A stretch of 64,000 bases of DNA from Novosphingobium silvae (GTDB lineage Bacteria > Pseudomonadota > Alphaproteobacteria > Sphingomonadales > Sphingomonadaceae). Location of the stretch: the NCBI RefSeq assembly GCF_009856825.1, contig NZ_WVTD01000003.1, forward strand, positions 268,907-332,906. The letters are read 5' to 3'. This document shows positions 15,408 to 24,152 of this stretch, piece after piece. The notes below the pieces were generated by a model. It was not told the DNA's origin and did no database searches. It saw only the letters and a program-made list of their open reading frames with translations. Each line of letters opens with the position of its first letter. The stretch's first letter is position 1. The position numbers were made by a program, and so were the translations under genes.

Positions 15408-17180
15408 ATGGCCGACACCATCAGCATGGTGCCGAATACGGGTCAGGCACTTGCACCGACCCCCAACGAGGACGCGCTGGAGCGCATCTTCGCCGATTTC
15501 GGCACGTTCGGCGATGCGCTGGACTATGCCGCGAAGGGTCGGCGCGGGTTCAACTTCCATGACCCGCGCGGCACGCTGACGCGCGTCTATCCCTTCAGCG
15601 AGCTGCGCAAGGACGCGCTCAGGATCGCCCATGCGCTCGTCGCGCGGGGCATCGCCAAGGGCGACCGCGTGGCCCTCATCGCCGAGACCGGCGCAGACTT
15701 CGCGGCCCTGTTCTGCGGCGTCGTCTATGCCGGCGCATGGCCGGTGCCGCTGCCGCTGCCGACCAGCTTCGGCGGCAAGGACAACTACATCGACCAGCTT
15801 TCGGTCCAGCTTTCCAGCTCGGACCCTGTCCTGCTCGTCGGCCCGGACGAGATCGCCGCGATGACGCAGGCCGCGGCAGAACGCCAGGGCTGCGGTCACG
15901 CGACCTGGGCCGATTTCGCCAACCAGATCGCCAACGGCGAGGCTCCCGAGGTCGACCTGCCGAAGGCCGATCCGGACGACATCTGCTACCTGCAGTATTC
16001 CTCGGGCTCCACCCGTTTCCCGCACGGCGTGGCAGTCACGCACCGCTCGCTGCTCTCCAACCTCACCAGCCATAGCCACGCCATGCAGCTGGAGCCGCAG
16101 GACCGCTGCATCTCCTGGCTTCCGTGGTACCACGACATGGGCCTGGTCGGCTGCTTCCTGTCGCTGATCGCCAACCAGGTCTCGGGCGACTACCTGAAGA
16201 CCGAGGATTTCGCCCGCCGTCCGCTGGCATGGCTGGATCTCATCACCCGCAACCAGGGCACGTCGATCTCGTACTCGCCTACGTTCGGCTACGACATCTG
16301 CGCGCGCCGCATCTCCAGCCAGAGCCCGGTGAGCGATCGGTTCGACCTGTCGCGCTGGCGTCTTGCCGGCAACGGCGCCGACATGATCCGCCCCGACGTG
16401 ATGCAGAACTTCGTGAACGCCTTCGCGGATGCGGGCTTCAAGGCCTCGGCGTTCCTTCCCAGCTATGGCCTTGCCGAAGCGACGCTGGCGGTCACCGTCA
16501 TGCCGCCGGGCGAAGGCATCCGGGTCGAGCTGGTCGAGGAAGAGCGCCTTTCCGGCTCTCCGCGCGACCTCTCGCGCCCGGCCCGCTACCGCGCCATCGT
16601 CAACTGCGGCAAGGCCGTGCGCGACATGGAAGTGGTGATCCGCGGCGAAGACGGCGGCAAGCTGGGCGACCACAAGATCGGCAAGGTCTGGTGCCGCGGC
16701 ACCTCGGTCATGCATTCTTACTTCCGCGACCCCGAAGCGACGGCCGCCTGCCTTGTCGACGGCTGGCTGGATACGGGCGACATGGGCTACATGGCCGATG
16801 GCTACCTGTTCATCGTGGGACGCGCGAAGGACATGATCATCATCAACGGCAAGAACCACTGGCCCCAGGACATCGAGTGGGCGGTGGAGCAGCTGCCGGG
16901 CTTCAATCACGGCGACATCGCCGCCTTCTCGGTCGAGACCGACAACGGCGAGGAAGCCCCCGCCGTGCTGGTCCATTGCCGCGTTTCCGATCCCGTCAAG
17001 CGCCTCGAACTGCGCGACATGATCCGCGACAAGGTTCGCTCCATCACCGGCATGAACTGCGTGGTCGAACTGGTGCCGCCCAAGAGCCTGCCGCGCACCA
17101 GCTCGGGCAAGCTGAGCCGCGCCAAGGCCAAGAAGCTCTACCTCTCGGGCGAGATCGAGCCGTTCAACCTGGCGGCCTGA
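15408..17180 (+). CDS. Fatty acyl-AMP ligase (FAAL), stand-alone
   Basis: 590 aa, ANL superfamily. Motifs in order: YLQYSSGSTRFPHGV (about 195-209; nucleotide loop), SWLPWYHDMGLVG, PSYGLAEATLAVT, DGWLDTGDMGYM (about 447-458), GRAKDMIIINGKNHWPQDIE, and the adenylation lysine in LPRTSSGKLSRAK. The SWLPWYHDMGL motif separates FAALs (FadD32-like) from acyl-CoA ligases. FAALs make acyl-adenylates and pass them to an acyl carrier protein or PKS/NRPS rather than to CoA. No carrier protein or PKS is adjacent. Its own promoter is likely; a TATAAC box sits at 15385-15390, without a clear -35. Confidence 0.88.
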   Translation: MADTISMVPNTGQALAPTPNEDALERIFADFGTFGDALDYAAKGRRGFNFHDPRGTLTRVYPFSELRKDALRIAHALVARGIAKGDRVALIAETGADFAALFCGVVYAGAWPVPLPLPTSFGGKDNYIDQLSVQLSSSDPVLLVGPDEIAAMTQAAAERQGCGHATWADFANQIANGEAPEVDLPKADPDDICYLQYSSGSTRFPHGVAVTHRSLLSNLTSHSHAMQLEPQDRCISWLPWYHDMGLVGCFLSLIANQVSGDYLKTEDFARRPLAWLDLITRNQGTSISYSPTFGYDICARRISSQSPVSDRFDLSRWRLAGNGADMIRPDVMQNFVNAFADAGFKASAFLPSYGLAEATLAVTVMPPGEGIRVELVEEERLSGSPRDLSRPARYRAIVNCGKAVRDMEVVIRGEDGGKLGDHKIGKVWCRGTSVMHSYFRDPEATAACLVDGWLDTGDMGYMADGYLFIVGRAKDMIIINGKNHWPQDIEWAVEQLPGFNHGDIAAFSVETDNGEEAPAVLVHCRVSDPVKRLELRDMIRDKVRSITGMNCVVELVPPKSLPRTSSGKLSRAKAKKLYLSGEIEPFNLAA

Positions 17181-17207
17181 TCCCGCTCCGACACGAAGAC
17201 AGCAAAA

Positions 17208-17242
17208 GGCAGGGACCTCTCCCACGAGGTTCCTGCCTTTTT
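17208..17242 (+). terminator. Rho-independent terminator after the acyl-AMP ligase
   Basis: GGCAGGGACCTC, loop TCCCAC, GAGGTTCCTGCC, then TTTTT. One mismatch in a 12-bp stem. It makes the ligase gene a monocistronic unit. Confidence 0.9.
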
Positions 17243-17319
17243 GGCGTCCGGGCCGCGTGAGCAGAGCGTGGGGCCGCTGGGCGGGAACACCCGGGGCGGC
17301 TGCGGTTTTCTACCGAACC

Positions 17320-17853
17320 ATGCCATCCGAAAGGTTCTCGAAAGCGCCCTACGGCATCGATGCCTACCACTGCGATGTCGCGCGCTTCGCCCGGTTCCGT
17401 ACGCCGCTCGCCATCGTCCTGTTCATCGTCGTGCTCGGAAGCGGCCTGTTCGGCTTCCTTGGCGGCGGGGGTTCCAGCACCGTCGCGTACGTCTCGCCTT
17501 CCGCGCGGGTCGTGGTCGAGCACGAGCCGATCCTGCGCAGCGGCAACTGGTTCGAGACCACTCTCACCATCACGCCCTCGCGCGATATCGAGGATCTCGT
17601 CATGGCCGTCGACCAGCCGCTCTGGCGCGGCATGAGCATCGACACCATCGCGCCCGACGCCGAAAGCGCCGAAGGCCTCGACGGAACCTACAGCTACCAC
17701 TTCGGCCCGGTAAAATCCGGCGAAACCCTCCGGATCAAGTTCGACGGACAGATCCAGCCGCGCGCCTTTCGCCGGCTGCGCGGTGACATCACCATCGCGG
17801 ACGACAAGGAATATCTCATGGCGATCCCGCTCTCGATCACGGTGCTGCCCTGA
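17320..17853 (+). CDS. Membrane-anchored protein of unknown function
   Basis: 177 aa from ATG 17320 (an in-frame GTG at 17257 is also open but lies at the terminator of the previous gene). One transmembrane helix (about residues 29-51, LAIVLFIVVLGSGLFGFLGG) and a predicted extracytoplasmic beta-rich domain with WFETTLTITPSRDIEDLVM. I do not recognise the family. Its TGA overlaps the ATG of the DUF421 gene (TGATG), so the two are an operon and the product probably works with the DUF421 protein in the membrane. Confidence 0.7.
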   Translation: MPSERFSKAPYGIDAYHCDVARFARFRTPLAIVLFIVVLGSGLFGFLGGGGSSTVAYVSPSARVVVEHEPILRSGNWFETTLTITPSRDIEDLVMAVDQPLWRGMSIDTIAPDAESAEGLDGTYSYHFGPVKSGETLRIKFDGQIQPRAFRRLRGDITIADDKEYLMAIPLSITVLP

Positions 17854-18338
17854 TGGAGATCGTGATCCGCGCCTCCGTCATGTTCCTGCTGGTCTACGTG
17901 CTGCTGCGCCTGATGGGGAAGCGTGAACTGGGCCAGATGGCGCCGTTCGAACTGGTTTCCCTGATCGTCATGGGCGACCTGATCCAGCAGGGGGTGACGC
18001 ACCAGGACTTCTCTCTGACGGGCGCAGGGCTGGCGATCGTCACTTTCGCAGCCTGGAGCTTCGTGCTCAGCCTCATCGCCCACCGCATGCCGAAGATGCG
18101 CCGCGTGCTCAAGAGCCGCCCGGTGGTGCTGGTGCGCGACGGCCGGCTGCTTTCCGACAATCTCAACGAAGAGCGGATCGACAACGACGAGCTTGCGATC
18201 GAGATGCGCCTTGCCGGCATATCGGGGCTGCACCAGATCGCATGGGCCATCCTGGAGCCGGAAGGCAAGATCAGCTTCATCCGCAAGGACGATGCCGATC
18301 CCGACCCGCGCACCGGCGAGGACGCGCAGATCGCCTGA
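17853..18338 (+). CDS. DUF421 (YetF-like) membrane protein
   Basis: 161 aa. Three N-terminal transmembrane helices with the DUF421 signature LLRLMGKRELGQMAPFELV and IVMGDLIQQGVT, then a cytosolic domain with SRPVVLVRDGRLL and ELAIEMRLAGISGLHQIAWA and EPEGKISFI. Related YetF/YrbG proteins are of uncertain role in Bacillus spores and in stress. It is translationally coupled to the upstream anchored protein and converges on the MFS gene 3 nt away. Confidence 0.88.
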   Translation: MEIVIRASVMFLLVYVLLRLMGKRELGQMAPFELVSLIVMGDLIQQGVTHQDFSLTGAGLAIVTFAAWSFVLSLIAHRMPKMRRVLKSRPVVLVRDGRLLSDNLNEERIDNDELAIEMRLAGISGLHQIAWAILEPEGKISFIRKDDADPDPRTGEDAQIA

Positions 18339-18341
18339 CGA

Positions 18342-19649
18342 TCACGGAGCCCGGCCCTGTTCCTCGCCTTCGTCTCCGTCCTGCCAGCGCGGCATTGGCG
18401 GAAGGGCCAGCAGCAGCGCCCCGCCCAGCGCGCAGGCGAGCGCACCCGCCCACAGGAACGGCTCGTAGCTGCCCGCCTTGTCGTAAATCTTTCCGGCGAT
18501 CCACGGTCCAAGACCCGACGCGAGCGCCACCAGCGCCGACATCACGCCGTAGATCATCCCGAAGTTGCGCATCCCGGCATATCCGGCGGTCAGGAAAGCG
18601 GTGATCTGCGTTTTCGAGCCTGCCGCATAGCCGTTGACGACAAGCGCGAAGACTAGCGCGGGCGCCGAGTCGAGCCACCAGATGAGCACCGCGAAGGTGA
18701 CTGCCGTCACCCCCATCGTCAGGCTGCCCGTCCAGTTGGGGCGAAACCTGTCGAGCAGCGCCCCCGTCACCAGCTTGCCCACGATCCCGGCGATCCCGCC
18801 AAGCGAGAGCAGCCACGCGGCCTGGGAACGCGGCACCCCGGATTCCGTCAGGATCGGGAAGAGGTGCATCGCCAGTCCGATCGTCATCGCCATGACGACG
18901 AAGGAGGAAATCGCCACCTGCCACAAGGCCACGCTGCACAGCGCCTCTCCCCGCCCGAGACCCGGAGGGCGGGCCCGGGCTGGCTTGCCCGCATCGGCGA
19001 CGCCTCGCGAGGCTCCTTGCTCGCGGCCCGCCTTGCGGTCATCCGGATCGGACAGGAACAGCCAGCACAGCACGAGCGTCACACCGCCCCATCCCAGCCC
19101 GAACCAGATGTAGGCCGCGCGCCAACCGAAGCTCTCGATCAGGAAATTGCCGAGGGGCGGCACCAGCGTCTGCGCGATCGCCGGCCCGGTGACGGCGAGG
19201 CCCAGTGCAAGTCCCCTGCCCCGCACGAAGGTGCCGGCCACCGCCGTCGTCCAGATCGTTGACTTGATACTGGTCAGGATGAAGCCGAAGATCACCCACA
19301 TCACCACCCACTGCGTCTTAGAGCCCGTCGCGGCGGCGAACATGCAGGTGGCGGCCATCGTGATTGCGACTCCCGGCAACCCCAGCCTGCGCGAGCCGAA
19401 CCGGTCGATCAGAACGCCGTAGAAAGGCGAAAGCAGCGCGGTCACCGCGGTTGCGATCGCCGGGCCCATGGAAAGCGTGGCGCGGTCCCATCCGAAGGCG
19501 CGCTCCAGCGGCGCGATGAACAGCCCGGTCGCGGAAAGCAGCACCGAGAAGAACGAGAAGCCCGCCATCGCCGCAACGATGACGGGCCAGCCGCGCTTCC
19601 ATTCGTCCCGCACGCCGCCCGCCGACGCCGCCTCAGCCCAGGTCCTCAT
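18342..19649 (-). CDS. Major facilitator superfamily transporter
   Basis: 435 aa from ATG 19649, preceded by GAGGAGAGCGGG as ribosome binding site. Twelve hydrophobic segments and the MFS loop 2-3 motif (GVLIDRFGSRRLG) with its half-repeat GALLDRFRPNW. The sequence resembles the OFA/monocarboxylate-type MFS group that exports or imports organic acids; no specificity residue can be named. A cytosolic central loop (about residues 205-235) is rich in Arg and Gly. Confidence 0.85.
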   Translation of the reverse strand: MRTWAEAASAGGVRDEWKRGWPVIVAAMAGFSFFSVLLSATGLFIAPLERAFGWDRATLSMGPAIATAVTALLSPFYGVLIDRFGSRRLGLPGVAITMAATCMFAAATGSKTQWVVMWVIFGFILTSIKSTIWTTAVAGTFVRGRGLALGLAVTGPAIAQTLVPPLGNFLIESFGWRAAYIWFGLGWGGVTLVLCWLFLSDPDDRKAGREQGASRGVADAGKPARARPPGLGRGEALCSVALWQVAISSFVVMAMTIGLAMHLFPILTESGVPRSQAAWLLSLGGIAGIVGKLVTGALLDRFRPNWTGSLTMGVTAVTFAVLIWWLDSAPALVFALVVNGYAAGSKTQITAFLTAGYAGMRNFGMIYGVMSALVALASGLGPWIAGKIYDKAGSYEPFLWAGALACALGGALLLALPPMPRWQDGDEGEEQGRAP

Positions 19650-19730
19650 CCCGCTCTCCTCTTGTGGAGGCGAGACTAGGGCAATCCGGGCGATCTCCAA
19701 CCGCCGGGACGATGGCGCGCGCGTGGCGGA

Positions 19731-20183
19731 TCAGATTTCGCGGTGCAGTTCGAGATAGTCACTGGGGATGCGCAGCGCCTTCGCCGCCACCTGGGTCTCG
19801 CGCAGGAACAGCACCAGAGCAATCAGCAGAAGCACGATGGAGGCCAGGAACGTCATCGCGGCCGCCGTATGCCAGTCAAACCCGCTGATGCCCGATAGGA
19901 ACAGGATCGCGACCGTCACGCCAATCGCCAGGCCGGAAAGCACCATCATGCGAACCGCGTGGGTGATGAGCGTCATGCGCCGGTGGACAAGCCGCAGTTC
20001 GTTGACGACCATGTCGTGCTGCGGCCCTTCGGTGGTGCCGTGGCGCTCCTGCAGCGTCCGCGCGCGGTCCACCACCCGGCCGAGGCGGGTCGAGAGGATG
20101 TTGAGGATATTGCCGATGGCCACCAGCACGAACACCGGGGTCAGCGCCAGTTGAATGGTCTGTACGATCATGTCGCCGTGCAT
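19731..20183 (-). CDS. DUF2721 family membrane protein
   Basis: 150 aa. N-terminal helix (LALTPVFVLVAIGNILNIL), a cytosolic segment STRLGRVVDRARTLQ, then two C-terminal helices. The pattern L-T-R-L-x-R-x-x-D-R-x-R-x-L is characteristic of DUF2721. Function unknown. It follows the ManA-like gene by 6 nt on the same strand and is probably co-transcribed with the GDP-mannose genes. Confidence 0.82.
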   Translation of the reverse strand: MHGDMIVQTIQLALTPVFVLVAIGNILNILSTRLGRVVDRARTLQERHGTTEGPQHDMVVNELRLVHRRMTLITHAVRMMVLSGLAIGVTVAILFLSGISGFDWHTAAAMTFLASIVLLLIALVLFLRETQVAAKALRIPSDYLELHREI

Positions 20184-20189
20184 GGCGGA

Positions 20190-21011
20190 TTATTCCGGTA
20201 CGGCACAGGCCCTGGCGAGAAGGCACGCGATGTTATCCGCGAAATCGACATCGGAAAGGCGCGCGGCAAGGCCGCAGTTCCCCGGCGCGATCGCCTCTCC
20301 GGCGATGCGGACCTCGCCCTCGCGCGGGATCACCAGCAATGGCCCGGCGTAACGCGACGCGACATCGCCGGAAGGTGCGCCGGCAACCTGGTCCAGCAGG
20401 AACAGCGGCCCGTCCGCGAGCGTCATCGAACCGCGCGCGGGCACATGGGCATGGTAGCGCTCGACCGGATAGGGTTCGCCCTTCGACACGGCTACGCCCT
20501 CGTCAAGGTGCAGTTCCCTTGGGCGGCCATAGTCGTAGAGGCGATAGGTGATGTCGCTGTTCTGCTGCACCTCGATCAGGCTGATGCCTGCGCCGATGGC
20601 ATGAACGGTATTCGCCGGAATGTAGAAGAAGTCGCCGGGCGCGACGTCGTGCCAGTGCAGCATCTGCTCGATCGAGCCGTCGAGAGCGGCGGCGCGCATC
20701 GTCTCGGGCGAGACATGCTCCCGAAAGCCCATGCCCAGCTTCGCGCCGGGCTGCGCATCGAGGATCAGCCAGCATTCTTCCTTGCCCTGGCGGCCAAGGC
20801 CCTTGGCCATGGTCTGCGCATCGCTCGGGTGGACCTGAACCGAAAGCGCTTCGCTGGTGAAGATGTACTTGACCAGAAGCTCGCTTACCTGTTCGGGCGG
20901 CTCGAACCAGATTTCGCCTATGCGGCGGCCTTCGGGTGCGCTGAACGGCGCCGGGAGGACATCCTTGCCCCAGGGCTTTTCGACCTCCCGGGTCGGCAGC
21001 AGCGCGCTCAT
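20190..21011 (-). CDS. manA: Class I mannose-6-phosphate isomerase
   Basis: 273 aa. It has the type I PMI motifs: EKPWGKDVLPAPF near the start, SVQVHPSD (zinc ligands Q and H), KEECWLILDAQPGA, and FYIPANTVHAIGAGISLIEVQQNSDITYRLYDYG. The protein is shorter than E. coli ManA, as is usual in sphingomonads. It interconverts fructose-6-P and mannose-6-P to supply GDP-mannose for exopolysaccharide or lipopolysaccharide. It lies 10 nt after the ManC-like gene. Confidence 0.9.
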   Translation of the reverse strand: MSALLPTREVEKPWGKDVLPAPFSAPEGRRIGEIWFEPPEQVSELLVKYIFTSEALSVQVHPSDAQTMAKGLGRQGKEECWLILDAQPGAKLGMGFREHVSPETMRAAALDGSIEQMLHWHDVAPGDFFYIPANTVHAIGAGISLIEVQQNSDITYRLYDYGRPRELHLDEGVAVSKGEPYPVERYHAHVPARGSMTLADGPLFLLDQVAGAPSGDVASRYAGPLLVIPREGEVRIAGEAIAPGNCGLAARLSDVDFADNIACLLARACAVPE

Positions 21012-21021
21012 CGCATCATGC

Positions 21022-22065
21022 TCACTGGTTCACGGCTCCCGACAGCTTGCCGACCTTCTGAACACCCGAAACGGTGGTGACCATGATGTCGTTCCCGTCG
21101 ACCACGACGATCACGTCCTGAAGGCCGACGACCGAGACGCGGGGCCCGTCGCTATCGACAAGGACATTGCGACATTCCACCATCTCGACCTCGCCGGTGC
21201 CGCGTACCGAGTTTCCGTTTTCGTCACGATCCAGCGCCTCGTGGAGGGCATGCCAGTTGCCGATGTCGGACCAGTTCATGTCGGCGGGCACCATCGCGGC
21301 GCGCTTGGTGTTTTCCATGACGGCATAGTCCACGGATTCGCTGGGCACCTGCGCGAACAGTCCGGCGTCGGGATGGAAGCGCTGCCCTTCCTGGCGTCCA
21401 TCGGCAACAGCGGCTGCCACGCCCTGCGCGATGAGCGGGCGGTGCGCCTCGAGTTCAGCAAGGAAATCCCTGACGCGAAAAGCGAAGATGCCTCCGTTCC
21501 AGGCGTAAATACCCTCGGCCAGAAAGGCCTTGGCGCGTTCGAGATCCGGCTTTTCGACGAACTGGGCCGTCCGGAAGGCGGTGTCGGAGATCGCCTCTCC
21601 CCGCTTGAGATAGCCATAGCCGGTTTCGGGAGCGGTCGCCTCGATCCCGAAGGACACGAGCCACCCTTCTTCCGCCAGCTCCGCGGCCGCCCTTGCAGCG
21701 ACTGCGAAGACATCCGAATTGCCGATGTGGTGATCGCTCGGGCAGACGAGCATGATCGCGTCTTCGGGCAGGCGGCATGCGGCGAGCGCGATGGCCGCCG
21801 CCGTGTTGCGGGCGGCCGGCTCGACAATGACCTGCGCGCCATCGACCGTGCCGAGCTGCGCCTCGACGAGTTCGAGGTGCTTGTGGCCGGTAACCACGAC
21901 AGGCGCGGCAAAGCCACCCTCGGCCGGGCAGCGCAGCAGCGCCGCTTCGAACAGCGTCTTGTCGCCGATGAGCGGAAGGAAGGGCTTGGGCTTGGCGGCA
22001 CGGCTGCGCGGCCAGAGGCGCGTGCCGCTGCCTCCGCAGAGGATCACGGGAACGATCGTGGGCAT
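21022..22065 (-). CDS. Mannose-1-phosphate guanylyltransferase
   Basis: 347 aa from ATG 22065. Nucleotidyltransferase signature VILCGGSGTRLWPRSR, then LVCPSDHHI, TGYGYLKRGE, AQFVEKPD and MNWSDIGNWHAL. It makes GDP-mannose from GTP and mannose-1-P. It lacks the C-terminal cupin isomerase domain of bifunctional ManC/AlgA; that activity is supplied by the separate gene downstream. The pair lacks a phosphomannomutase gene nearby. Confidence 0.93.
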   Translation of the reverse strand: MPTIVPVILCGGSGTRLWPRSRAAKPKPFLPLIGDKTLFEAALLRCPAEGGFAAPVVVTGHKHLELVEAQLGTVDGAQVIVEPAARNTAAAIALAACRLPEDAIMLVCPSDHHIGNSDVFAVAARAAAELAEEGWLVSFGIEATAPETGYGYLKRGEAISDTAFRTAQFVEKPDLERAKAFLAEGIYAWNGGIFAFRVRDFLAELEAHRPLIAQGVAAAVADGRQEGQRFHPDAGLFAQVPSESVDYAVMENTKRAAMVPADMNWSDIGNWHALHEALDRDENGNSVRGTGEVEMVECRNVLVDSDGPRVSVVGLQDVIVVVDGNDIMVTTVSGVQKVGKLSGAVNQ

Positions 22066-22154
22066 GGGTTCTCGCTCGTGGAATACGGGCCGGGAGTGGT
22101 CCGAATCATTAGTCGGTGTGTGCTGCATTGCAACGTTGAAGGTTGATAGGCCAT

Positions 22155-22949
22155 TCAGTAAAACCACCGCTGCTTCCAACGGTAGACAGCCGATACGGCC
22201 ATTCCGGAGGCATCGCGCGCCGGCCGGAACCGGAAGCGCTCGCTGGCAAGGCGGCAGGTGATCGCATCGGCCTCGCTATCGGGACTTGGCTGGACGACGC
22301 GGCACCCGGACACCCTGCCATCGGGGCCGACCGAAAGGTCGATGATCACAGAGGAACCGATGCGCCGTTCGCGTGAGGCGCGCGGATAGTCGCGGGCGGA
22401 GTTGATGTCTCCGGCGATCTTCGCCGCCGGCATCGCCGCGCCGCCACCGCCGCGCCCGTTCCCCGCACTGCCTGCTCCGAGGCCGGCACCGACGCCGCCG
22501 GCTCCGGCTCCCGCCCCCGTCTCTTGCGCTCCCGCCTGGTCGGCCGCGCCCGTGCCTTCCACAGGCGGTGCCTGCGTGGGCTTCAGCACGAGCGGAACTG
22601 CGGGCGCGGCGACATCGCGCGGCTCTGCCTTGCGTCCGGGCGCGCCGGCTGCTCCCGACCTTTCCGGCACAGCGCGAGCTACCGGACTGGCAGCTGGAGA
22701 AGGCTCAGGCGCGGGGGGCGTGGGCGGCACATCCAGTTCCACCGTGAAGGCGCTGGTCGCCGCTCGCACGGCGCGGGCGGCAAACTCGGGAGTGAAGGCC
22801 CGCACGAGCGCCGCCACCACGACCACGTGAACCGCCAGCACGGCACCTGCAATGCGCCATCGCGGACGCCATCCTGGTCGCCACCCGGAGCTCCGCTGCA
22901 GATACCCCCGGACGGAACTGCGCGGATCACGCATCTGCAAAGCGATCAT
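22155..22949 (-). CDS. TonB-like energy transducer
   Basis: 264 aa from ATG 22949. A short Arg-rich N terminus precedes one transmembrane helix (about 33-52, IAGAVLAVHVVVVAALVRAF). A long Pro/Ala/Gly-rich periplasmic linker follows, then a C-terminal TonB domain (about 180-264: RDYPRASRERRIGSSVIIDL, DGRVSGCRVVQPS, AVYRWKQRWFY). TonB links the proton gradient to outer-membrane receptors. No exbB/exbD is adjacent. A TonB-dependent receptor gene lies 1.2 kb away on the other strand and could be a client. Confidence 0.82.
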   Translation of the reverse strand: MIALQMRDPRSSVRGYLQRSSGWRPGWRPRWRIAGAVLAVHVVVVAALVRAFTPEFAARAVRAATSAFTVELDVPPTPPAPEPSPAASPVARAVPERSGAAGAPGRKAEPRDVAAPAVPLVLKPTQAPPVEGTGAADQAGAQETGAGAGAGGVGAGLGAGSAGNGRGGGGAAMPAAKIAGDINSARDYPRASRERRIGSSVIIDLSVGPDGRVSGCRVVQPSPDSEADAITCRLASERFRFRPARDASGMAVSAVYRWKQRWFY

Positions 22950-23081
22950 GGCTCCCGCAGCGCTGCGGCGAAGCTTCGGGCGGCCTCTTTGACAAGACCC
23001 TGCCCTCGGATCACTCCTGTTGCCGACGCCGCGTTCGCATATGCGACGCAGTGACTGTCGCCTGCAATGGGGAGATGCGCG

Positions 23082-23801
23082 ATGCAAGGCACGTTCGAAC
23101 CTGTTCAATGTTACCACGACGGCGTGACCCTCGATGGGTTCGCAGCGCGCCCCGAAAGTGGTGAAACTCATCCCGCCGTGATGATGTTCCCTGGCGCCGC
23201 CGGTCCGGGGCCGAGCTTCCGCGCGGCAGCCCGTGAACTCGCGCGCAAGGGCTGGCTGGTGGTGGAGGCGGACATGTACGGCAAGGGAGCTGACCTCTCT
23301 ACGCCGCAGGCCGCCGGCATCCATTTCGCCGAGCTTCTGAAGCAGCCGCACATCATTCGCGAGCGGGCGGTCGCCTGGTTCGAGGCGGTTCGAGCGATGC
23401 CCAGGGTCGATGCGGCGCGGATCGCGGCGATTGGGTACTGCTTTGGCGGCAGGTGCGTGCTGGAACTTGCCCGCAGCGGCGCGGCCGTGCGCAGCGTCTC
23501 GGCCTTTCACGCGCTGCTCACCACCCATGCCCCGGCCAGGGAAGGCGAAGTGTCCGCCCATGTTGCCGTCTGGGCCGGCGGGCGGGACCCCTATGCCCCC
23601 GTTTCCGAGTTCGACTCCCTGCGCGCGGAACTCGACCGGGCGGGCGTGGACTACCAGGCCACTCTGTTTTCACAGGCCCGGCACGCCTTCACCGACCCGG
23701 ATCATGACGGTATCGCCGAGGGGATATCGTATGACCCGACGGCGCACAGGATTGCCTGGAGCGGCACTCTGGCGCTCCTTGAAGCCACGCTGGCGGGGTG
23801 A
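23082..23801 (+). CDS. Dienelactone hydrolase family protein
   Basis: 239 aa. The DLH nucleophile is a cysteine in GYCFGGRCVLEL, with the acid in WAGGRDPYAP and the His in QARHAFTDPDHDG. The N-terminal region VMMFPGAAGPGPSFRAAARELARKGW is the usual alpha/beta-hydrolase entry. The enzyme opens lactone rings of aromatic-degradation intermediates or hydrolyses related esters. I chose ATG 23082, which has GGGGAG in front of it, over the in-frame ATG 23067. Confidence 0.88.
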   Translation: MQGTFEPVQCYHDGVTLDGFAARPESGETHPAVMMFPGAAGPGPSFRAAARELARKGWLVVEADMYGKGADLSTPQAAGIHFAELLKQPHIIRERAVAWFEAVRAMPRVDAARIAAIGYCFGGRCVLELARSGAAVRSVSAFHALLTTHAPAREGEVSAHVAVWAGGRDPYAPVSEFDSLRAELDRAGVDYQATLFSQARHAFTDPDHDGIAEGISYDPTAHRIAWSGTLALLEATLAG

Positions 23802-24152
23802 AATGCTGAACACCTGTTACAAATACGTCACAAGGTCATTTCAAAATTCACTCTAGCAGCATGGTTTTCGCCCCGGCGAACTGAAGCTGCCCGAGTTATT
23901 CTTGCAAACGGACGTGAGAGCCGTACTGTTTGCCTAGCCAAGAACGATGTCGGTATTCGGCACGCACGGGAGAAGAAAAGAAGCCGGGAGCAGTCGCACG
24001 TGGCACAGCCATGTTGCGGCACAGTAAAGCCGCCCGGCCACCATCCTGAAATCCGAATAATGACAGTAATCCGTGCGGACCGGAACACCGGCCGCGCCAC
24101 GGCTTCGCTCGGCTCACGATGAGAACATAGTTTCCGGAGGAGAGGAACAGTC
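23802..24152. other. Intergenic region before the TonB-dependent receptor
   Basis: 351 nt without a convincing gene. The first 60 nt are notably AT-rich for this window (CTGTTACAAATACGTCAC and following). The last 25 nt hold a strong ribosome binding site (GGAGGAGAGGA, 24136-24146). I see no clear promoter hexamers or terminator here. Confidence 0.5.

Noticed and set aside
15330..17225. 631-codon open frame on the minus strand opposite the acyl-AMP ligase
   Set aside because: No recognisable domain; it is the high-GC antisense shadow of a clear FAAL gene.
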